Shown in pieces: positions 1 through 6,514 of a stretch of 6,514 nucleotides of DNA (within the stretch, counting starts at the first letter, position 1; each line of letters opens with the position of its first letter). A model generated the notes under the pieces. The model was not told the origin of the DNA. It was given only the letters and a program-made list of their open reading frames with translations, and did no database searches. The translations under genes were made by a program, and so were the position numbers. The stretch lies in contig JADQBV010000198.1 in the NCBI GenBank assembly GCA_016278415.1, forward strand, positions 1 through 6,514, written 5' to 3'. The stretch is from Halanaerobiales bacterium (GTDB taxonomy: Bacteria > Bacillota_F > Halanaerobiia > Halanaerobiales > DTU029).

Positions 1-1018
1 TAATATCTGTTCTGTTAGCTTCATTACTACTGTCGCTCCAGCTTACAAAATGATAGCCCTCTTTGGGTGTTGCAATAACCTGGGTACCACTAGATCCATG
101 ATCCACTATTTGACTTGTGTTCCCCGTAAGCGTACCATTCTCCCCAGCTGAATAAACTATCGAATATTGATTGATAGAAAAGTTTGCAGTAAAGCTTTTG
201 TTTGCTGTTATATTGCTATCTGTACGGCTTATATCTGCAAGCCCATCACTCCAGCTTTCAAAGTGATAACCGGGATTAGGAACTGCAGTTACCAGAGTAC
301 CACTGGAACCATGATTAATTGTTTGGCGGGTACTCCCTGTTATACTACCATTTCCTCCTGCTATATAATCTAATGCATATTGATTGATTGCAAAATTTGC
401 TGTTACATCGATGTTTCCTGTTACGTTAATATCTGTTCTGTTAGCTTCATTACTACTGTCGCTCCAGCTTACAAAATGATACCCGGGATTAGGAACTGCA
501 GTTACCAGAGTGCCACTAGATCCATGATTCACTGTTTGACTTGTGTTTCCCGTAAGCGTACCATTCTCCCCAGCTGAATAAGCTAACGAATATTGATTGA
601 TAGCAAAGTTTGCTGTAAAGCTTTTGTTTGCTGTTATATTGGTATCTATACGGCTTATATCTGTAAGTTCATCACTCCAGTCTACAAAGTGATAGCCAAT
701 ATTTGGTACTGCCGTTACTTGTGTCCCGCTGGAGCCATGATTGATTGTCTGACTTATACTCCCTGTTATACTGCCATTTGATCCTGCTATGTAGTCTACT
801 GTATAATGATTGATGGCAAAATTTGCAGTAACATTGATATCATTTGCAACGTTGCTGTCGGTACGACTGGCCATCGCCAAACCATCACTCCAGCTTACGA
901 AGTGATAACCCTCAGCCGGCACTGCGGTTACTTGAGTACCGCTTGAGCCATATACAACCGTTTGATTTGCATTGCCTGTCAAACTGCCATTGGCGTCAGT
1001 AGTATATCTATAGTTGTA
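1..1018 (-). repeat. Five tandem 213-bp (71-residue) InlB-type repeats inside the propeller gene
   Basis: The units start at Tyr codons spaced exactly 213 bp apart: 1018-806, 805-593, 592-380, 379-167 and 166-1 (cut). Each holds NGS/T-L/I-TG, GSSGT, GYHF, WSD and TANF signatures, as in the divergent InlB B-repeat family. Units 2 and 4 resemble each other (DISR, NITANKSFTANF), and units 3 and 5 resemble each other (SSNEANRTDI). The true period is therefore two units, 426 bp. Positions 1-55 are identical to 427-481. These beta-rich modules probably form a stalk that extends the propeller or a later domain away from the cell. The copy number is unknown because the window ends inside unit 5. Confidence 0.9.
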
Positions 1019-2644
1019 AGAATTGGCTATCCATTTGGCATGAATAGCCATATCTTCTATAATAGGTGTCGCAGAAAAATTAAAAGGTGTTGAAAAGGTG
1101 CTGTCCGTATACCATCCTTCAAAAGTATGCCCTGTCTTAGTTGGTGTAGGCTCCGAGGCATATTCACCACTAAAGATGTTTTGAATGCTGACTGAATTGC
1201 CCCCATATGTATTAAAGCTTACTGAATATTGCTCCATATAAGCATAGAGTCCGTCCCGCCCTGTAATATAGATCATACCATCCTTTCCTATGGCCATTGA
1301 ACTGTTAAATCTATCATTCTGCAAAGTCCACTTTCCCGTCCCGTCGGAATTGACAGCATAAACCGTACCAGAATGACCGCTTAACGTATATATTGTCCCG
1401 TCGGCTGTAACAATTGGCGCACCAGTAAGGGGAGCAGATACTGGAAATTTCCATTTTATCGTACCATCTACAGGATTAAGGGCACATAAATAGGAAGCTG
1501 TACTTTTAGTCGTATTTAGTCCATTTACCTTTTCTAGGTAATTCATACCGGCGTTGATGTATAAAGTTTTATCTGCACCTACAGCAAACTGCCCTTTAGG
1601 ATAATCTGCTCGTTGATCTGGAGTGCTAAAACCTCCATTCTCCCATACGAAACTAGGATAATTTAAGCTTGTATCTTCTCTAAACATAAGGAGGTTTCCT
1701 AATAATGGCGGAGCAACCCAGCTACTACTTGTAAAGGAATAATATTGTACACCCTCTAAATTAACAAAAATATTACCGTCCAGTAATACAGGCGATGATG
1801 AAAAATGCCCAAAACCCATATTGGGCGTATTATTTTTTATGATGGCCCCGTTCTTTATTCCCAGCAGTTTATCCCCGAGGCATACATAAACTGTTCCATC
1901 GCTTGCAACAGAAGGTGCTGCCGTATTTGTAACATTTGAGCTTTGGAGGACAGGGTCAGAGGTATATTGACTTTCTTCAATAAAATCCGATTTATGCCAC
2001 TTATACGTCCCTGTCGGATTAATGGCTACTAATACGTATGCTTTATCTCTACTGCCACCAACGCGTGTAACGGTATCCGTGGCAACTGCATATATCTCTC
2101 CGGCCGTGCCAATAGCAAGAGACCCCTGCATAGAAATGCCGTAGTAGCCTGCAAGGGGACCGCCACTGCCGTTATAGTCAAATATATTAAATGTCCATTT
2201 TTCTGTACCATTTGGATTGATAGCCACAACATCATAATAACTGGAAAGCACATATATTGTTCCGTCGGCCCCGATAACAGGATTACTATAGGGAGAGGTA
2301 ATTCCAAACACCCATTTTTGTGAACCGTCTGGATTGATGGCATACATCTTATTATCATAGGTACAAATATATATAGTCCCGTCACTTGCGATAACCGGCC
2401 CGTAGTATACATTTCCGCTGCCGTAATAATCCCCTGTGGTAAATTTAAACTTGAGGGCAGGTGACTTATCAAAGCTGTCATAGGGTGATTGGCGATGAGA
2501 ATTAGAGTTGGTAGGCCAATAAGCACCTGCCTGATAATTACCTGCATGGTCTCCCCCTAAATCATAGCCATAGGCTAAAGTGCTATTTAAAACTAATACC
2601 AAAAGCATAACTATCAAAGTTTTTAAGGTAAAAAGTCTTCTCAT
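1..2644 (-). CDS. Secreted PQQ-type beta-propeller protein with InlB-like repeats, C-terminus outside window
   Basis: The frame is open from ATG at 2644 to the window edge: 881 complete codons with no stop. The start is supported by GGAGGAG six bases upstream and by the signal peptide it produces: MRR, a hydrophobic core at residues 10-19, and likely cleavage near A24 or G26. Residues about 62-470 carry repeated beta-propeller strands of the type DGTIY...AINPDGSxKW (for example 88-113, 127-152, 202-216, 249-261, 388-400, 415-441, 455-469), which match PQQ-like/quinoprotein-type blades. No enzyme active site is recognised, so a structural or binding role is more likely than a dehydrogenase. 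Residues 473-540 match the InlB B-repeat/Flg_new module (FNTYGG, PTKTGHTFEGWY, AKW). From 543 onward come 71-residue divergent InlB-type repeats with HGSSGTxVTAVP, GYHFxSWSD and TANFAINxY. The protein is probably exported and adhesive or scaffold-like. The anchor, if any, lies beyond position 1. Exact function is unknown. Confidence 0.9.
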   Translation of the reverse strand, partial: MRRLFTLKTLIVMLLVLVLNSTLAYGYDLGGDHAGNYQAGAYWPTNSNSHRQSPYDSFDKSPALKFKFTTGDYYGSGNVYYGPVIASDGTIYICTYDNKMYAINPDGSQKWVFGITSPYSNPVIGADGTIYVLSSYYDVVAINPNGTEKWTFNIFDYNGSGGPLAGYYGISMQGSLAIGTAGEIYAVATDTVTRVGGSRDKAYVLVAINPTGTYKWHKSDFIEESQYTSDPVLQSSNVTNTAAPSVASDGTVYVCLGDKLLGIKNGAIIKNNTPNMGFGHFSSSPVLLDGNIFVNLEGVQYYSFTSSSWVAPPLLGNLLMFREDTSLNYPSFVWENGGFSTPDQRADYPKGQFAVGADKTLYINAGMNYLEKVNGLNTTKSTASYLCALNPVDGTIKWKFPVSAPLTGAPIVTADGTIYTLSGHSGTVYAVNSDGTGKWTLQNDRFNSSMAIGKDGMIYITGRDGLYAYMEQYSVSFNTYGGNSVSIQNIFSGEYASEPTPTKTGHTFEGWYTDSTFSTPFNFSATPIIEDMAIHAKWIANSYNYRYTTDANGSLTGNANQTVVYGSSGTQVTAVPAEGYHFVSWSDGLAMASRTDSNVANDINVTANFAINHYTVDYIAGSNGSITGSISQTINHGSSGTQVTAVPNIGYHFVDWSDELTDISRIDTNITANKSFTANFAINQYSLAYSAGENGTLTGNTSQTVNHGSSGTLVTAVPNPGYHFVSWSDSSNEANRTDINVTGNIDVTANFAINQYALDYIAGGNGSITGSTRQTINHGSSGTLVTAVPNPGYHFESWSDGLADISRTDSNITANKSFTANFSINQYSIVYSAGENGTLTGNTSQIVDHGSSGTQVIATPKEGYHFVSWSDSSNEANRTDI
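1024..1228 (-). other. InlB B-repeat/Flg_new (Listeria-Bacteroides type) module
   Basis: Residues about 473-540 of the propeller protein show the full pattern of this beta-grasp-like module: YSVSFNTYGG at the start, a proline-rich turn PTPTKTGHTF, then EGWYTD, and AKW at the end. It sits once between the propeller and the tandem repeats and probably acts as the joint between them. The family is known from Listeria internalin B and many surface proteins of Firmicutes and Bacteroidetes, where it is structural or binding rather than catalytic. Confidence 0.8.
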
Positions 2645-2650
2645 ATGATA

Positions 2651-2657
2651 CTCCTCC
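2651..2657 (-). promoter_or_regulatory. Ribosome binding site of the propeller gene
   Basis: GGAGGAG on the minus strand, six bases before the ATG at 2644. It is a strong match to the anti-Shine-Dalgarno sequence and decides the start. An ATG at 2547 in another frame has no comparable site and gives a non-coding-looking product. Confidence 0.85.
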
Positions 2658-2734
2658 ATTAATATTCAAGCTTTTCCATGCAGCTAATACAAGATACTTC
2701 CATTGATTGTTGTTAAAATTTTTTATTAATAATA

Positions 2735-2806
2735 TAGTCATTAAATACTCTTAAGATAGTTTATTTCGCTATAATTATAAAGTTTAGATTGTGACTGTAG
2801 TCATTA
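2735..2806. repeat. Two direct copies of TAGTCATTA in the leader
   Basis: Copies lie at 2735-2743 and 2798-2806, 63 bases apart (six helical turns). The right copy overlaps the palindrome at 2792-2803. This is compatible with two sites for one regulator on the same face of the DNA, but the motif is short and no regulator is identified. Confidence 0.25.
2792..2803. promoter_or_regulatory. Palindrome just downstream of the predicted transcription start
   Basis: The plus strand reads TGACT-GT-AGTCA, a 5-bp perfect inverted repeat with a 2-base centre, roughly 6 to 17 bases downstream of the predicted start of transcription. Its position would suit a repressor operator. It is short and could occur by chance in AT-rich DNA, so the role is inference. 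Confidence 0.3.
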
Positions 2807-2815
2807 GATATAATA

Positions 2816-2844
2816 AATATATATTTTATAGAGTATTTTGTCAA
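2816..2844 (-). promoter_or_regulatory. Predicted sigma-A type promoter of the propeller gene
   Basis: On the minus strand a perfect -35 box TTGACA (2844-2839) is followed after exactly 17 bases by TATATT (2821-2816), five of six matches to TATAAT. Transcription should begin near 2809, giving an untranslated leader of about 165 bases before the ATG. A perfect TATAAT at 2779-2774 lacks a good -35 box at 17 or 18 bases, so it is a weaker alternative. Confidence 0.65.
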
Positions 2845-3070
2845 TAGATGAGATAAATTGTCACACTTTCTAATTCTTTTCTTTCTATTTGAAAATAATT
2901 TATCGTCTTTATTTCTTCTTTTCCCTTTCCATCCATTATTTCTTCAATCTCTTCATCACTTATTCTATAGCCTTCTTCATTTATTTTTCTTTTACTTCCA
3001 TATATTTTCTGCAAGCATCTACTGCTTCTTTCTTTTTTGTGCCGTTGTTCCCTTGCTTCAAAAAGCGCAT
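2841..3070 (-). pseudogene. Possible small gene broken by a frameshift (unrecognised product)
   Basis: ATG at 3070 with AGAAGG nine bases upstream opens a 29-codon frame that reads KKKEAVDACRKYMEVKEK and stops at TAA 2983-2981. The run of five A just before this stop (2988-2984) would, with one extra A, join it to the next frame, INEEGYRISDEEIEEIMDG and onward to TGA at 2843-2841. The joined product would be about 76 residues, Lys/Glu-rich and probably helical. No family was recognised. Against it: purine-rich DNA gives Lys/Glu-rich frames by chance, the stop overlaps the -35 box of the propeller gene, and the ribosome binding site sits inside a hairpin. It could be a decayed gene, a sequencing error in a homopolymer, or non-coding DNA. 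Confidence 0.2.
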
Positions 3071-3073
3071 ATA

Positions 3074-3109
3074 AAAGCACCTTCTGACACTAATAGCAGA
3101 AGATGCTTT
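3074..3109 (-). terminator. 13-bp hairpin, possible intrinsic terminator or translation-blocking stem
   Basis: The arms 3074-3086 and 3097-3109 pair over 13 positions with a 10-base loop. The one imperfect position (3080/3103) is a C/A mismatch in plus-strand RNA but a G-U pair in minus-strand RNA, so the fold is better on the minus strand. There it is followed by TTTTATATGCGCTTTTT. It could be a terminator for transcripts reading through from the Ig/GLUG gene, or it could hide the AGAAGG ribosome binding site of the small frame starting at 3070. Confidence 0.4.
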
Positions 3110-3209
3110 ATTGTAAATGTTTTACTAATCTTGTTCTTTTGTTCGGTGCCTGAGAAACCGATTGAAAAATGGCATGGTTTAAAAGCAAATAAAAATTTTG
3201 GTTTTTTCT

Positions 3210-3236
3210 TATAATAATGAAGTTAAAATTATTATA
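3210..3236. repeat. A/T-only inverted repeat
   Basis: TATAATAAT (3210-3218) and ATTATTATA (3228-3236) are perfect 9-base inverted arms around a 9-base loop. The stem has no G-C pair and is not followed by a clear U tract on either strand, so a terminator role is doubtful. It may simply reflect AT-rich composition. Confidence 0.3.
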
Positions 3237-3284
3237 GTTTTAACCTTTACATAAAATCCTTAATTACCCAATTCACTAGTTCTC

Positions 3285-3329
3285 ATGAAAACACAAAACA
3301 CCCACCTCATTAGTTCTAACGAGGTGGGT
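3285..3329 (-). terminator. Intrinsic terminator of the Ig/GLUG protein gene
   Basis: ACCCACCTC and GAGGTGGGT (3300-3308 and 3321-3329) form a perfect 9-bp G-C-rich stem with a 12-base loop. On the minus strand it is followed by GTTTTGTGTTTT. It begins 46 bases after the TAA of the upstream gene, the usual place for a rho-independent terminator. The plus-strand side lacks a matching U tract, so it acts mainly for the minus strand. Confidence 0.85.
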
Positions 3330-3375
3330 ATCAAGAGTTCCTCTTCAAGCTATCTAAGAAATCTATCCTTAGACT

Positions 3376-6514
<3,139 letters not shown>

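Larger units (their letters stand above)
2645..3375. other. AT-rich intergenic region between the two surface-protein genes
   Basis: About 730 bases without a convincing intact gene. From right to left it holds the terminator of the Ig/GLUG gene (3285-3329), an A/T-only inverted repeat (3210-3236), a second hairpin (3074-3109), a purine-rich minus-strand stretch that may be a decayed small gene (2841-3070), and the promoter and long leader of the propeller gene (2645-2844). No tRNA, known riboswitch core or insertion-sequence end was recognised. Confidence 0.7.

Noticed and set aside
167..781. Three plus-strand frames of 62-68 codons with similar cysteine-rich sequences (MID-K-C starts)
   Set aside because: They are antisense images of the 213-bp InlB-type repeats, which explains their even spacing and similarity. 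The minus-strand frame is continuous and has clear domain signatures.
1..1018. CRISPR array as an explanation of the regular repeats
   Set aside because: The period is 213 bp, the whole unit is conserved, and the frame is open throughout. There are no short repeats with unique spacers.
2029..2547. Minus-strand frame of 172 codons starting MQVIIRQVL
   Set aside because: It overlaps the propeller gene in another frame, has no ribosome binding site comparable to GGAGGAG, and shows no domain pattern.
2645..2815. Riboswitch in the long leader
   Set aside because: No conserved core of a familiar class (such as cyclic di-GMP, SAM, cobalamin or TPP) was recognised, and no clear terminator/antiterminator pair lies before the start codon.
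2841..3080. A single 79-codon minus-strand frame starting with GTG at 3080
   Set aside because: The GTG lies within the hairpin stem and has no properly spaced ribosome binding site. The first third reads less protein-like than the overlapping frame starting at 3070, so a frame-broken gene was preferred.
2858..3214. Plus-strand frame of 118 codons rich in Phe and Leu, looking like a membrane protein
   Set aside because: The Phe/Leu/Ser richness follows from a pyrimidine-rich strand. No ribosome binding site or regular membrane-segment pattern was seen, and it runs through the 3074-3109 hairpin.

Overview
The window shows two large genes for secreted, repeat-built surface proteins, both on the minus strand and both running off an edge of the window. 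An AT-rich gap of about 730 bases separates them. The strong GGAGGAG ribosome binding site, the consensus sigma-A type promoter, the Sec signal peptide, the U-tract terminator and the A+T-rich codon use fit a Firmicute, most likely a clostridial-type anaerobe. This is inference; nothing in the window fixes the genus.

Layout in the direction of transcription (high to low coordinates). From 6514 to 3376 is the C-terminal part of a long adhesin-like protein whose start lies outside the window. It opens with eleven Ser-Asp-Asp triplets, continues with six Ig-like modules of two or three alternating types, then one Big_2 module, and ends in a GLUG-repeat domain. An intrinsic terminator follows at 3285-3329. 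The gap (2645-3375) holds this terminator, a second hairpin at 3074-3109, a possible decayed small gene (2841-3070), and a good promoter (2816-2844) with a leader of about 165 bases. From 2644 to 1 is the second gene: signal peptide, a PQQ-type beta-propeller, one InlB B-repeat/Flg_new module, and five 71-residue divergent InlB-type repeats. The fifth repeat is cut by the window edge.

The two genes are probably separate transcription units, since a terminator and a promoter lie between them. Both look like modular exported proteins for contact with surfaces, polymers or other cells. No sortase motif, S-layer homology domain or transmembrane anchor is visible in either, but each lacks one terminus, so anchoring is undecided.

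No enzyme, defence system, CRISPR array, tRNA, rRNA or insertion sequence is visible. The most notable features are the two-unit (426 bp) higher-order repeat in the first 1 kb, the 9-bp tandem repeat coding for Ser-Asp-Asp at the right edge, the propeller plus InlB-repeat fusion, and the small frame-broken reading frame with a hairpin over its ribosome binding site.
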